DNA of 57,117 bases from an uncultured Planctomycetota bacterium (GTDB taxonomy: Bacteria; Planctomycetota; UBA11346): contig CAIUVD010000253.1 in the NCBI GenBank assembly GCA_903902515.1, positions 1 through 57,117 on the forward strand, read 5' to 3'. The notes beneath the pieces were generated by a model, which saw only the letters and a list, made by a program, of their open reading frames with translations, did no database searches and had not been told where the DNA came from. Made by a program: the position numbers and the translations under genes. Shown here piece by piece: positions 46,738-56,209 of this stretch. How positions within the stretch are numbered: the first letter of the stretch is position 1; every line of letters begins with the position of its first letter.

Positions 46738-47525
46738 GAGCCACCTCCCGGAAGACGGCTGGCAGCCCGCCGCAGGTCCAGTTCCACGTCCCAGCCCTCG
46801 TGGCGCGTCCGCAGGTCGAGGTAATTGACGAACCGCACCACCCCGAGGTAGGCCAAACCCAGCCACAGGCCGATGGTTGGCAGCACGGCCTGGCCCGGCA
46901 GCCATTCCTCAAAGTCCCCATCGTGCCACAGGTCACCCCGGCGCAGCAAGCCATCGAAGGCCTGGACGGTGCCGGTCACCACCCAGATGGCGATGACCAC
47001 CGTCACCGCCGCCGTCAGGAGATGCAGGACCTCCCGCGCGTGGCCGACCTGGGTCAGGGCCCGGGCCCGCTGCCAGGTGGCTTTGAAGCCCTGGCGTTCC
47101 AGACACAGCACCTCGGTGAGGTGCCCCAGGGACCACGGAAGGCCGATCAGCGTCAGGGCACACACCGCCCGCCACAGCCCGACCAAAGCGAGGGCTGGCA
47201 GGGCCCGCAGGGCCGGGCCCCAGGCATCGCGGATGCGCGGCCGGGGACTGAACATGGCTTGGCCGAGGAAGCAGGTGATAGGCGCCACCGCCAGGGGAGC
47301 CTGGGCAAAGGCCAGCACCGCCAGCAGCCAAGCCGCCGGGCCGGGGCGCGGCACGAGGGACAACAGCAGGGCATCCAGGACCACCCACGGTGCCAGACCC
47401 ACGGTCCCCAGGACCAGCAGGGGCCCGGCGTGCCGCCGCACCAACAGGGCTGCCAGGTCGTGGACTTCCCCCAGGTTCCGGGGCCGGGCGACGACCGTGA
47501 TGTGGTCGAGGAGACTACCGGCCAT
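46734..47525 (-). CDS. Multi-spanning membrane protein of the MoxR operon
   Basis: 263 residues with about six hydrophobic segments and no domain I recognise with confidence. The arrangement resembles membrane proteins that sit between SpoIIM/RDD genes and DUF4129 genes in other MoxR loci. The start lies 11 bases inside the RDD-SpoIIM gene; the stop overlaps DUF4129 by GTGA. Its role is inferred only from position. Confidence 0.75.
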   Translation of the reverse strand: MAGSLLDHITVVARPRNLGEVHDLAALLVRRHAGPLLVLGTVGLAPWVVLDALLLSLVPRPGPAAWLLAVLAFAQAPLAVAPITCFLGQAMFSPRPRIRDAWGPALRALPALALVGLWRAVCALTLIGLPWSLGHLTEVLCLERQGFKATWQRARALTQVGHAREVLHLLTAAVTVVIAIWVVTGTVQAFDGLLRRGDLWHDGDFEEWLPGQAVLPTIGLWLGLAYLGVVRFVNYLDLRTRHEGWDVELDLRRAASRLPGGGS

Positions 47526-49263
47526 CAGCGTCTCCGCTCCGGGCCCGGGCCCCGAGGACCACCAGATAGCCCATCAACAGGAGGGTGCTGGCCACCGCCA
47601 CCGCGCGTTTCAAGCCCAGGGGGACGGAGGACGGCGACACCCAGGCCTCGATGGGCGCCGCCAGGGCCACCGAGCAGGCGGCCACGGCGATGATCGGCAC
47701 GGCCCGCCCGGCGGCCCGCCGGAGGCTGTCCAGGCGCGGCAGACCGCCGGTGTCGATGATCCCGAGGCCCAGGCGCAACCCGGCCGCCCCGGCCAGGGCG
47801 ATGCCCGTCAATTCAAAGGGCCCATGGGCGGTCACGAATTCGAAGAAATGGCCCCGGGTGGCGTCATCGACGGTCAGCATGGCGCCAAAGGCCAGACCCA
47901 GCACCACGCCGTTGAAGGCCAGAAAAATCAGGCTGCCAACCCCGGCAAACACCCCGGCGGCGAAACAGGCCAGGGCGATGCCGACGTTGTGCATGAGGTA
48001 GAAGCCATGCATCAGGGCCGCCTCCTCGGCATTGCGACCCGAGGGATGGTCACGGTACATGTCCCGCAACTGATCAACAAAACCCGGGCCCATGACCGCC
48101 TCGGCGGTACCCGGCCGCAGGGCCGCGAGGATGATGCACAGGAAAAACGTCCCGAAAAACGCCAGGAGGGCGGCCCGCAGGCAGGGGTCGCCGTAGAGTC
48201 GCCCGGGGATGACCTCCAGCACCAGGCGGCGGATGTCCGCCCAACCGGGGGGAACCGGTGGATGGAAGCCCAGGTGGGCCCGGGCGACCACTCGATGGAG
48301 GCGATCGACCGTGCGGTGGGGCAGATGGAGAGCCTCCGCCAAGGACAGGTCGGCGCACGCCGAGCGGTAGAGCCGGGCAAAGGCCAGGGCCGGCGATTCC
48401 CGCACCCGGTCCCCGGGGATCCCGCCCCGGGCCAGGGCATCCAGGCGACTCCACTCGCTTTCACGACGCGCCAGGAAGGCCGCCCCCCGGGCCAGGGCCT
48501 GATCGTCGACGCTGGCCGTCAGCCGGTGATGAACCGCCGCCAGCAGGCGATCCGGGTCGGTGGCCATGGGCAGGCCCAGACGGCGGGCCAGGGGCGTGGC
48601 CAGGTGGCTCGCCAATTCCATCCGACGAGCTTCATGGAAATCCCGCCGCCGGGCGAGGTAGGTGGCAATCGCCCGCAGGGCCGGGGGATCAACCAGCAGC
48701 CCGACCTCGGCCGGCAGGGTCGCCGCCAGGGCCCGCTCCGACGGGGCCGCCGTCAGGCTGGTCCGCCGGGCGGCGGGATCCTCGCCGTCATGGACCACCA
48801 ACGTCCCAGCCGCCAGATCCCCCAGACGTCGAAAATCCCGCGAGCACACCATAGTCACCGCCGCCATCGCCACCGTCGGCAGGGCATCGGCATAGCGCAG
48901 GAGGGTCCGCAGGGTGGTCGCGGCCAGTCCCGGCGGCAGGCCCTCGTTGGTGACCGTGCGGAGCCCCAGGAGGGCCTTGCCAGGGGTCCGGCCGCGCCAC
49001 CGCCATTCCACCAATGCCCCCGCCAGCCACAGCAGGAGAAAGGTCAGGCCGAAGGCCAGGCCCACGGCCAAGCCCCCCAGACCCGTGACCGTCCCCACCA
49101 GCGCGAGCAGCAGCCAGCCCACCACCAGCAGCAGCACCACCACCAGGGCGTCGATCAGGAAGGCCAGACTCCGAACCAAGGGACCCGCCACCCGGTAACG
49201 GTAGGCCGCTTGCTCCGGCGTCCGGAATAGGGTCACCGTGTCGAGAAGTACAGGGGTGGTCAT
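47515..49263 (-). CDS. RDD-SpoIIM fusion membrane protein
   Basis: A 582-residue protein. The N-terminal RDD domain (about 25-150) has two or three helices and RTPGKALLGLRTV. After a soluble linker (about 165-340) comes a SpoIIM-like domain (about 350-560) with GFYLMHNVGIALACFAAGVFAG and HGPFELTGIALAGAAGLRLG, typical of the stage II sporulation protein M family, which is also widespread in non-sporulators. The two families are usually encoded by neighbouring genes; here they are one. I start at the ATG at 49263; the upstream extension is not RDD-like. It is first in the six-gene operon. Confidence 0.85.
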   Translation of the reverse strand: MTTPVLLDTVTLFRTPEQAAYRYRVAGPLVRSLAFLIDALVVVLLLVVGWLLLALVGTVTGLGGLAVGLAFGLTFLLLWLAGALVEWRWRGRTPGKALLGLRTVTNEGLPPGLAATTLRTLLRYADALPTVAMAAVTMVCSRDFRRLGDLAAGTLVVHDGEDPAARRTSLTAAPSERALAATLPAEVGLLVDPPALRAIATYLARRRDFHEARRMELASHLATPLARRLGLPMATDPDRLLAAVHHRLTASVDDQALARGAAFLARRESEWSRLDALARGGIPGDRVRESPALAFARLYRSACADLSLAEALHLPHRTVDRLHRVVARAHLGFHPPVPPGWADIRRLVLEVIPGRLYGDPCLRAALLAFFGTFFLCIILAALRPGTAEAVMGPGFVDQLRDMYRDHPSGRNAEEAALMHGFYLMHNVGIALACFAAGVFAGVGSLIFLAFNGVVLGLAFGAMLTVDDATRGHFFEFVTAHGPFELTGIALAGAAGLRLGLGIIDTGGLPRLDSLRRAAGRAVPIIAVAACSVALAAPIEAWVSPSSVPLGLKRAVAVASTLLLMGYLVVLGARARSGDADGR

Positions 49264-49358
49264 GGGGAGTGGGAATGGTGCGACGAAGCCGTTGGTCGGC
49301 AAGGTTGCGCCTTGCGCTCTTGCATACCTACGGGGGGATTCCTAGGATTCACCCTTCC

Positions 49359-49874
49359 ATGACTTCATCCGATAACCCCTTCGCTGCGCCCGCCTCGGGA
49401 GCCGCTGCCCTCACCCCGGAACCCGTGGAGGGTGAACTGGCCAGCCGCGGCTCGCGTTTGGCCGCCGCCATCATCGATGTCCTGATCATGATGGCAGTTT
49501 TTTTTCCCATTATCTTGGTCCTTGGGTTCACGGTGACGGAACAGCAAGGGCCGATGGTCCAGATCATGATCGGCGGAGTAGCGGTTTTGGTGTCCTTGGG
49601 CATCAACGGCTGGTTGCTGCACACCCGAGGCCAAACCTTGGGGAAAATGGTGATGAAAATTCGTATTGTGCGCGTCGATGGCGTCGCGACCACGGGTTGG
49701 GACACCATCGGTAAGCGCCTCCTCCCGCTGTGGCTGGTGCAAATGATCCCAGTAATCGGCAGCTTTCTCGGGCTGCTGGATGTCCTGTTCATCTTCCGCC
49801 AGGATCGGCGCTGTCTGCACGACATGATCGCCGGCACCGAAGTCATCAGCCTCAAGTCGGCCAGCGGTCGCTGA
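49359..49874 (+). CDS. RDD family membrane protein
   Basis: A 171-residue protein. A disordered N-terminus (1-30, SSDNPFAAPAS) is followed by the RDD domain: SRLAAAIIDVLIM with the R-D pair, a second helix, TRGQTLGKMVMKIRIV and a third helix ending DRRCLHDMIAGTEV. RDD proteins are inner-membrane proteins, some linked to ion or substrate transport. The gene is divergent from the RDD-SpoIIM gene with 95 bases between, so a shared promoter region is likely. Confidence 0.88.
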   Translation: MTSSDNPFAAPASGAAALTPEPVEGELASRGSRLAAAIIDVLIMMAVFFPIILVLGFTVTEQQGPMVQIMIGGVAVLVSLGINGWLLHTRGQTLGKMVMKIRIVRVDGVATTGWDTIGKRLLPLWLVQMIPVIGSFLGLLDVLFIFRQDRRCLHDMIAGTEVISLKSASGR

Positions 49875-49887
49875 GGCATCGGCTCCG

Positions 49888-50490
49888 TCAACGCCGCGGG
49901 ATCGTCAGCACCGCACCGGCCTCCGGCCGTTCGGCGCCGCCATTGGCGTCGCGAATGACCCGCCAGCCGTCCGGCGAGCCATAGAAAGCGGTGCTGACAT
50001 CGGCCCAGGTGTCCCCGGCTTGGGCGGTGTAGCGGCGTTCGCTGGTCGCCGGGGGAGCCACCGGGGGAGCCGAGGGGCTCTGGACTTGGACCGTCACTAC
50101 CACGGGACCCGGGGCCTTGGGGGCCAGTTTGCGGGTCAGGTAACGCTCGACCCCAGCCTGGATCTCGGCGGTCGGGACGCTCGGCGTGCCGGGCCCCACC
50201 AGGACCACCTGGGCATGGGCCGAGGCCCACCGCCACTCCGGAATGCCCTGGTCCGGATCCCCGTGCAACTCAGGCATCTCGGTGATTTCCGCCCGAACCT
50301 GCCAGGTCACCCCCAGGCGTTCACCGATGCTGACGGTGATGGCCCGTTCGGCCTCGGCCTTGGCATTACGGTCGGTGTTGGCGAGGAACCGGCCATCGCT
50401 GGTGATCAGCGTCCCGCCGCCGGAACGGGCCCCGTCCTCGGCACAGCCAGCAGCAAAGAGGATCAGGGCAGGCAGGAGGAGGCGCTTCAT
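49888..50490 (-). CDS. LysM-like lipoprotein
   Basis: A 200-residue lipoprotein: signal MKRLLLPALILFAAGC (lipobox Cys16), a central region, a Pro/Ala/Ser-rich linker and a C-terminal LysM-like domain (RRYTAQAGDTWADVSTAFYG...AVLTIP). The central part (SIGERLGVTWQVRAEITEM) is unassigned. LysM binds peptidoglycan, so a cell-wall-linked envelope role is likely. It ends 13 bases from the convergent RDD gene. Confidence 0.75.
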   Translation of the reverse strand: MKRLLLPALILFAAGCAEDGARSGGGTLITSDGRFLANTDRNAKAEAERAITVSIGERLGVTWQVRAEITEMPELHGDPDQGIPEWRWASAHAQVVLVGPGTPSVPTAEIQAGVERYLTRKLAPKAPGPVVVTVQVQSPSAPPVAPPATSERRYTAQAGDTWADVSTAFYGSPDGWRVIRDANGGAERPEAGAVLTIPRR

Positions 50491-50544
50491 GGGGGGCCCA
50501 GCATGGCCCTGGTCCCGCAGGGGAAACCGCCACCATCCCCGCCC

Positions 50545-51363
50545 ATGTCCAAGGACTTCCCCGCCCGCTCCTACGCCCCCCGCCCCCGCAAGACGGCGGC
50601 GGCCGCCACCGCCTGGGAGAAACCCGCCCAGTGGTACGACAACCTGGTGGGGGCCGAAGGCGATGACTTCTACCAGAAACTGATCCTGCCGACGGTCCTG
50701 AAACGCCTGGACCCCAAGCCCGGTCAAACGGTGCTGGATGTCGCCTGCGGCCAGGGCGTGCTGGGCCGGGTGCTGGCGGCCAAGGGCGTCAAATCCCTGG
50801 GGGTCGATGCCAGCCCAAGCCTGATCGAGTCCGCCCGCACCCGGGCCGGTCCCTTGGAACAGCATGCCGTGGGCGATGCCCGCAAACTCGGGGACGCCGT
50901 GCCCGCCGGCACCCAGGCCGACCACGCGGCCCTGGTCATGTGCCTCCAGGACCTGGACCCCATCGCCCCGGTGCTGTCCGGCACCGCCGCCCTCATCAAA
51001 CGGGGCGGGCGGGTGGTGATCGCCCTCACCCACCCCTGTTTCCGCATCCCCCGCCGCAGTCTGTGGGGCTGGGACGAGGAACAGGGCATGCAGTACCGCC
51101 GTCTCGACGGCTACCTGTCGCCCTTGTCGGTCCCGATCAAAATCCATCCGGGCAAGCCCGAGGACCCGACCCGGACCACCAGTTTCCACCGGCCCATATC
51201 GACCTATCTCAGCGCCCTCGGCGGCGCCGGGCTGGGCGTCATTGCCGCTGACGAACTGTGCAGCCACCGCCGGGGCACCAAGGGCGCCCGCAGCGCCGCC
51301 GAGGACCTGTCAGCCCGGGAGTTCCCGGTTTTCCTGGTGCTGACGGCCGTGCGCCTGGGCTGA
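50545..51363 (+). CDS. Class I SAM-dependent methyltransferase
   Basis: A 272-residue enzyme with motif I VLDVACGQGVLGRVLA (about 73-88), GVDASPSLIESAR for the adenosyl ribose, and a later ALTHPCFRIPRR stretch. The substrate is not evident. The ATG at 50545 is preceded by a short intergenic spacer of the divergent lipoprotein gene. A C-terminal RRGTKGARSAAEDL tail is unusual but no domain is apparent. Confidence 0.86.
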   Translation: MSKDFPARSYAPRPRKTAAAATAWEKPAQWYDNLVGAEGDDFYQKLILPTVLKRLDPKPGQTVLDVACGQGVLGRVLAAKGVKSLGVDASPSLIESARTRAGPLEQHAVGDARKLGDAVPAGTQADHAALVMCLQDLDPIAPVLSGTAALIKRGGRVVIALTHPCFRIPRRSLWGWDEEQGMQYRRLDGYLSPLSVPIKIHPGKPEDPTRTTSFHRPISTYLSALGGAGLGVIAADELCSHRRGTKGARSAAEDLSAREFPVFLVLTAVRLG

Positions 51364-51436
51364 CATCGTCTTTCCCGATGGCTGCGTCTAGCCGACCTTC
51401 CTTGCGGGGCGGGCGGAATCGGCCAAGGGATGGGGT

Positions 51437-52495
51437 ATGAACTCCGTCCCCGCCTCCACCTGGTTCATCGTCCATGCCGCCGGCGAGGAGGGCCCCCTGG
51501 ACCCACCCGCCGTCCGGGCCCGGGTGGCCGATGGCCGCATCGGTCCCACCACGCTCCTGCGCCGGGGGGATCTTGGCCATCCCGTTCCAGCCGCCCAGAT
51601 CCGCGGCCTGCTGCCCAACGTCGTCCAAACGACCAGCAGCATTCGGACGGCCGTGGCGGCGGTGAAGTCGGCGGGACCCCGGCGCGTCACCACCCAGGTC
51701 TTGTCAGTCCTGCCCGCCGGCTCGGCCCCGGACCCGGTGCCCCCGGGCCGGGCGATTGGTAAACCTCGGGTCCTGGCCTTGGGCATTGATGTGCTGCTGG
51801 TCGGGGGCCTGCTGGTGGGACTGCTGCTGGGATCCCTGTCCCTGTGGCAGGGTTCCGGGGATAAGGTCCTGGCCGAGATTGAGGCCCTGCGGGCAGAACA
51901 GTCCGTGGCCGCCGTGGCCAATCGCGGCGACCCCCGGCCGCGCTACGTGGATTGGCCGACCGTCGAGCCGGCCCTGGTCCAGGCCCTGGCGCTCAAGCAG
52001 GCGGCCCTGGCCGCCAAACCCCAGGAGGACGAAGCCCGCCGTCTGCGGGAGGAAATCGCCTACGCCGAACAGCGCCTAACCTTCGAGCGCACCGCCTACG
52101 CCCGGGACCGGGCCCGCATCACCCACGCCGACACCGCCACCCGGCCCATCGGCGCGGTCCTCGTCGGCCTGACGGTCATCCTGGCGGCGGTGGCCATGCC
52201 CCTCATGGAACTGCTGGCCGGGGGCACCCCGGGCAAACTGTTGTTGGGCCTGCGGACCGTCGGCCCCGGTCGGCGGCGGCTGGCACCTGGGGAAGCCTTC
52301 CTTCGCCATGCCGGGCGCTGCCTGCCGGGCATCCACTTCAGCTTGCTGCTGCGGGAAGACGGCCGGGCCACCCATGAGGTCTGGTCACGCACGGAGGTGG
52401 TGCCGGTGGACCAGGTCCGCCTGCGGCCCACCCTCCGCCCGGTGGCGGCACCCGTTGCCCCGGCCAGCGGACGGATGCGGCGGCGGGTGGCCTGA
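51437..52495 (+). CDS. GYF_2-RDD membrane protein
   Basis: A 352-residue protein. The N-terminal GYF_2-like domain (about 8-55, WFIVHAAGEEGPLDPPAV...GRIGPTTLLRRGD) is followed by a linker, a hydrophobic helix (about 112-135), a charged helical segment (about 145-220) and a second membrane part with TPGKLLLGLRTV (RDD motif). Together with the RDD proteins at 47515-49263 and 49359-49874 it makes three RDD proteins within about 5 kb. The role is unknown; it lies just upstream of flhA, but coupling is unproven. Confidence 0.8.
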   Translation: MNSVPASTWFIVHAAGEEGPLDPPAVRARVADGRIGPTTLLRRGDLGHPVPAAQIRGLLPNVVQTTSSIRTAVAAVKSAGPRRVTTQVLSVLPAGSAPDPVPPGRAIGKPRVLALGIDVLLVGGLLVGLLLGSLSLWQGSGDKVLAEIEALRAEQSVAAVANRGDPRPRYVDWPTVEPALVQALALKQAALAAKPQEDEARRLREEIAYAEQRLTFERTAYARDRARITHADTATRPIGAVLVGLTVILAAVAMPLMELLAGGTPGKLLLGLRTVGPGRRRLAPGEAFLRHAGRCLPGIHFSLLLREDGRATHEVWSRTEVVPVDQVRLRPTLRPVAAPVAPASGRMRRRVA

Positions 52496-52608
52496 GGGCC
52501 CCGCCGCTTTTGGCACACCCCGTGCCCCCAACCCTCCGAGCGGACCTCCGCCCCCGGTGACGTGTCGGACTTCCCGACGTGCCGGTGGCGATCCGCGACG
52601 GAGTCCGT

Positions 52609-54684
52609 ATGGCCACCGCCGCTCCCACCGCACCCGCGGTGATGACCTCGCTGCAACGCTTCGCCAAGAAGAGCGAATTGGTATTTGCCCTGGGCGTGGT
52701 CGGCGTGCTGGCCGTCCTGGTCCTACCGATCCCCGGGCCGATCCTGTCGACCCTGATCGCGTTCAATCTGGCCCTGTCCCTGGTCATCCTGCTGGTTTGT
52801 ATCTACGCCAAGAACCCCCTGGAATTCAGCGCCTTTCCCAGCCTGCTGCTGATCACCACCATGCTGCGCCTGGGCCTGAATGTGGCCTCGACGCGCCTGA
52901 TCCTGCTCACCGGGTCTGGTGGCGGCGTGATCGAAACCTTTGGACAGTTTGTGGTTGGGGGGAATTTCATCGTCGGCGTGGTGGTCTTTATCATCCTCCT
53001 CATCATCCAGTTGATCGTGATCACCAAGGGTTCGGGCCGCATTTCGGAAGTCGCGGCGCGCTTCGTATTGGATGCCATGCCCGGCAAGCAGATGGCCATC
53101 GATGCCGACCTCAACGCCGGCTTGATCAGTGAAAAGGACGCCCGGGAACGGCGCGAACGAATTTCGCAAGAGGCCGAGTTCTACGGCTCGATGGACGGTG
53201 CTGGCAAGTTCGTGAAGGGTGACGCCATCGCCGGCCTGATCATCACCATCGTCAATATCGTGGCCGGGTTCATCATCGGCATGACGATGATGAATATGTC
53301 GGCGGCCGACAGCCTGACCCGCTTCACCTTGCTGACCATCGGCGACGGCCTGGTCAGCCAGATCCCCAGCCTGTTCGTCACCATCGGCGCGGGCCTGTTG
53401 GTGACCAAGACCAAGAATGACAGCACCGTCGGCCAGGAATTGGCCGGTGAACTGTTCATTCGCCCCACGGCCATCTATGTCTCGGGTGGGATGATCACGG
53501 CCCTGGGCCTGATCCCCGGCATGCCCCTGCTGCCCTTCGCGATGTTCGGCGGCCTGCTGGCCTTTATCGCCTACCAGTTGCGAGATTCCGAGAGCGAAGG
53601 CGTCGCTGCCAAGGTCCAAGCCGACAAGGCCGCCGAACCCAAGGTCGAGGAAAAACCCGAGGACCTCATCGGCAGCGATCGCCTGGGGGTCGAGATCGGC
53701 TACCGCCTGATCACCCTCGTCGATAAAGAGCGCGGCGGCACCCTCCTCGACCGGGTCACGGCCCTGCGCAAGCAAATCGCCCGGGACAGCGGCCTGATCG
53801 TTCCGCCGATCCGCATCAAGGACAACATCCAGCTGCCCCCCAGTTCCTACCGGATCCTGGTCGGCGGCCAGCAGGTGGCCAATGGCGAACTGCACCACGA
53901 CCGCCTGCTGGCCATCGACGGCGGCGGGGTGGCCGGCCCCGTCCAGGGGATCGACACCAAGGAACCGGCCTTCGGCCTGCCCGCCGTGTGGATCGACACC
54001 AGCCGCCGCACCGAGGCCGAGGGCCTGGGGTGGACGGTCACGGATCCCGCCAGCGTCTTCATCACCCACCTGACCCAGGTCCTCAAGGCCAACGCCGGCC
54101 AGATCCTCAACCGCGAAGACGTGCAGGCGATGCTCAACGCCCTCAAGAAGGAGGCCCCCGTCCTGGTCAAGGACATCGAGGCCAACGCCAAGTTGGGCAC
54201 CGTGCAAAAGGTCATCGCCCACCTGTTGGAGGAGAAGGTCAGCATCGCCAACCTGGAGAAGATCCTGGAAGCCATCGCCGACGCCCCCGGCGGCGACCCG
54301 GCGACCCTGGCCGAGCAGGCCCGCTCGCGCATCGGCCGGGCGGTGGTGTCGCCGTACCTCGGGACCGATGGCCGCTTGATGGCCATCATCCTCGAACCCC
54401 AGACCGAAGCCCGCCTGTCCCAGGCCATGCTGCAAGCCAACCAGGGCGGTGCCCTGGCCATCGCCCCCCAGGAGGCCAGCGGATTGGTCGACCAACTCGG
54501 CAAGGCCCTCCAGGACGCCCAGGCCCAGGGCCACGACCCGGTGTTGCTGACCACCGGCGCCCTCCGCCGCAGCCTGCGCCAAATCAGCGGCCGCTTCTTC
54601 CCCGACCTTGCGGTCGTCTCGTACACCGAACTGGGGTCTTCGACGGCCGTGGAAGTGGTCGGAACCATCGCCCTGTCCAAGTGA
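52609..54684 (+). CDS. flhA: Flagellar export gate protein FlhA
   Basis: A 691-residue component of the flagellar type III export gate, forming the nonameric ring under the basal body. The N-terminal third has about eight membrane helices, with the conserved cytosolic loop SAADSLTRFTLLTIGDGLVSQIPSL. The C-terminal 330 residues form the soluble substrate/chaperone-docking domain. I start at the ATG at 52609, which has GGAG six bases upstream; the GTG at 52579 is less likely. Length and order (flhA-flhF-flhG) match many flagellated bacteria. Confidence 0.95.
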   Translation: MATAAPTAPAVMTSLQRFAKKSELVFALGVVGVLAVLVLPIPGPILSTLIAFNLALSLVILLVCIYAKNPLEFSAFPSLLLITTMLRLGLNVASTRLILLTGSGGGVIETFGQFVVGGNFIVGVVVFIILLIIQLIVITKGSGRISEVAARFVLDAMPGKQMAIDADLNAGLISEKDARERRERISQEAEFYGSMDGAGKFVKGDAIAGLIITIVNIVAGFIIGMTMMNMSAADSLTRFTLLTIGDGLVSQIPSLFVTIGAGLLVTKTKNDSTVGQELAGELFIRPTAIYVSGGMITALGLIPGMPLLPFAMFGGLLAFIAYQLRDSESEGVAAKVQADKAAEPKVEEKPEDLIGSDRLGVEIGYRLITLVDKERGGTLLDRVTALRKQIARDSGLIVPPIRIKDNIQLPPSSYRILVGGQQVANGELHHDRLLAIDGGGVAGPVQGIDTKEPAFGLPAVWIDTSRRTEAEGLGWTVTDPASVFITHLTQVLKANAGQILNREDVQAMLNALKKEAPVLVKDIEANAKLGTVQKVIAHLLEEKVSIANLEKILEAIADAPGGDPATLAEQARSRIGRAVVSPYLGTDGRLMAIILEPQTEARLSQAMLQANQGGALAIAPQEASGLVDQLGKALQDAQAQGHDPVLLTTGALRRSLRQISGRFFPDLAVVSYTELGSSTAVEVVGTIALSK

Positions 54685-54709
54685 TGCAGGCGATGGAGGC
54701 GATACCTTT

Positions 54710-54741
54710 GCATCAGGGCGGGCCTCGGCCCGCCCTGATGC
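54710..54741 (+). terminator. Perfect 15-bp hairpin between flhA and flhF
   Basis: Arms GCATCAGGGCGGGCC (54710-54724) and GGCCCGCCCTGATGC (54727-54741) are exact complements around TC, followed by ATTTCT. This is strong enough for a terminator or attenuator, although the following T-run is weak. It would separate flhA from flhF/flhG expression. Confidence 0.55.
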
Positions 54742-54861
54742 ATTTCTGGACCCGGGGATCCCGCCGCACTTGGCACTGTGGTTGCTCCCTTCCTTCCGAC
54801 GCCGCTGCGCGTCCATGACCACGACAGCGCCCCCGGCCTCCCCTGTGAACGGACTCCACCC

Positions 54862-56034
54862 ATGATCGTCAAATCCTACTCCGGCCGGACCATGGCCGAG
54901 GCCCTGGAAAAGGTGAAGAACGACCTCGGCGACCAGGCGCTCATCATCGAGACCCGCACGGTCCGCGAACCAGGGCTGCTCGGTCGTAAGGCGGGCTACG
55001 AGGTGGTCGCCGCCCGCGAGGATGCCTCCGCCGCCCCGGCCCCGGCCCCGCGCTTGGCCCCGGAACCCCAGATCCGCTCCTGGGAAGCCCAGGATTTGGC
55101 CCCCCGGCGCACCCATTCGTCCGGGCAGGCCGCCGCCCTGGCCCAGCGCATGGCTGTGCCGAGTCGTGACGAGGCCCCGACGCCCCCCGGCCTGGAAGAG
55201 GAACTCGCCAGCATTCGCCGCCAACTGTCGCGGCTTGCCGCCGGACAGGGCACGCCCACGGGCCACCTGGGCGAAGACCTGGCCCGGGCTTTTGAAGATG
55301 CGGAGATGCCCGCCGACATCATCGCCGAACTCGACACCGCCTGCGGCAAGGCCGGGGCCCGTCTCGACAAGGCCAAGAAGCCCGAGTTCTGCGGCCTGCT
55401 GCTGGAGCGCGGCCTGCCCAATGTCAGCCCCCTCGACTTCAGCACCTGTAAACGCCTGATGCTGGTCGGCGCCACCGGCGTCGGCAAGACCACCACCATC
55501 GCCAAGATGGCCGGCGATCTGGTGCTGAACCACAAGAAGAAGGTGGCCCTGATCACCATCGACACCTACCGCGTTGGCGCGACCGATCAGTTGCGGGCCT
55601 ACGCCGACCTGCTGTCGATCCCCCTGGAAGTCGCCACCACCCCGGCCCACCTCGGCCGCCTGCTGGAGCAGTTCGCGGGCTATGACCACGTCCTGATCGA
55701 CACCGCCGGCCGCAGCCCTGCCGACGCCACCCGCGTCCATGAATTGAAGGGCTTCTGCCGCGCTGCCCCGGGCATCAGCGTGATGCTGGCCGCCGCCGCC
55801 ACCAACGGCCGGGCCGAGTTCGCTGCCGTCGTCGAACGCTTCAGCATCCTGCCCCTCGAACACGTCGTCATCACCAAACTCGACGAATGCGTCGCCCCCG
55901 GTCGCCTTTACGGCTGCCTGCGCCGCCACCGCCTGCCCGTCCGCCTGGTGACCACCGGCCAGGAAGTCCCCGACGACATCGCCCCCGCCACCCCGGCGAC
56001 CTTTGCCCGCCGGGCGGTGCCGGAGTTTGCGTGA
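54862..56034 (+). CDS. flhF: Flagellar GTPase FlhF
   Basis: A 390-residue SRP-type GTPase that places the flagellum. The N-terminal B domain begins MIVKSYSGRTMAEALEKVK, followed by an Ala/Pro-rich linker, the N domain and the G domain with G1 GATGVGKTTTIAKM (from about 203), DTYRVGATDQLRAYA and DTAGRSPAD (from about 280), and TKLDE. The start codon choice fits FlhF alignments. It is followed by a repeat element and flhG. Confidence 0.95.
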   Translation: MIVKSYSGRTMAEALEKVKNDLGDQALIIETRTVREPGLLGRKAGYEVVAAREDASAAPAPAPRLAPEPQIRSWEAQDLAPRRTHSSGQAAALAQRMAVPSRDEAPTPPGLEEELASIRRQLSRLAAGQGTPTGHLGEDLARAFEDAEMPADIIAELDTACGKAGARLDKAKKPEFCGLLLERGLPNVSPLDFSTCKRLMLVGATGVGKTTTIAKMAGDLVLNHKKKVALITIDTYRVGATDQLRAYADLLSIPLEVATTPAHLGRLLEQFAGYDHVLIDTAGRSPADATRVHELKGFCRAAPGISVMLAAAATNGRAEFAAVVERFSILPLEHVVITKLDECVAPGRLYGCLRRHRLPVRLVTTGQEVPDDIAPATPATFARRAVPEFA

Positions 56035-56057
56035 GGCTCGCTGTCGCTCGCATCCGA

Positions 56058-56184
56058 GGTCCGGGGTCCGGGGTCCGGGGTCCGGGGTCAAAGACAAAAT
56101 CGGTGATGGGCCCCCAACGCCGGGACTATTCCCACGCACCGGATTTCGCAGGACCCCGGACCCCGGACCCCGGACCCCGGACCG
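56058..56184. repeat. Heptamer-bounded inverted repeat element, copy 1
   Basis: Four tandem copies of CCGGGGT (56061-56088) on the left and four of its reverse complement ACCCCGG (56153-56180) on the right flank a core of about 64 bases. A second copy begins at 57025; the 70 bases from GGGGTC onward agree at about 80% by eye. The whole could fold into a long hairpin. It sits between flhF and flhG, where a mobile or regulatory element is unexpected. Confidence 0.78.
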
Positions 56185-56209
56185 CTGACGACCGGGCAAG
56201 AGGCCCCCG

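Noticed and set aside
46873..49230. A 785-codon plus-strand open frame opposite the RDD-SpoIIM operon
   Set aside because: Arg/Gln/Gly-rich product without domains; the minus-strand frames have clear families and overlapping start/stop junctions.
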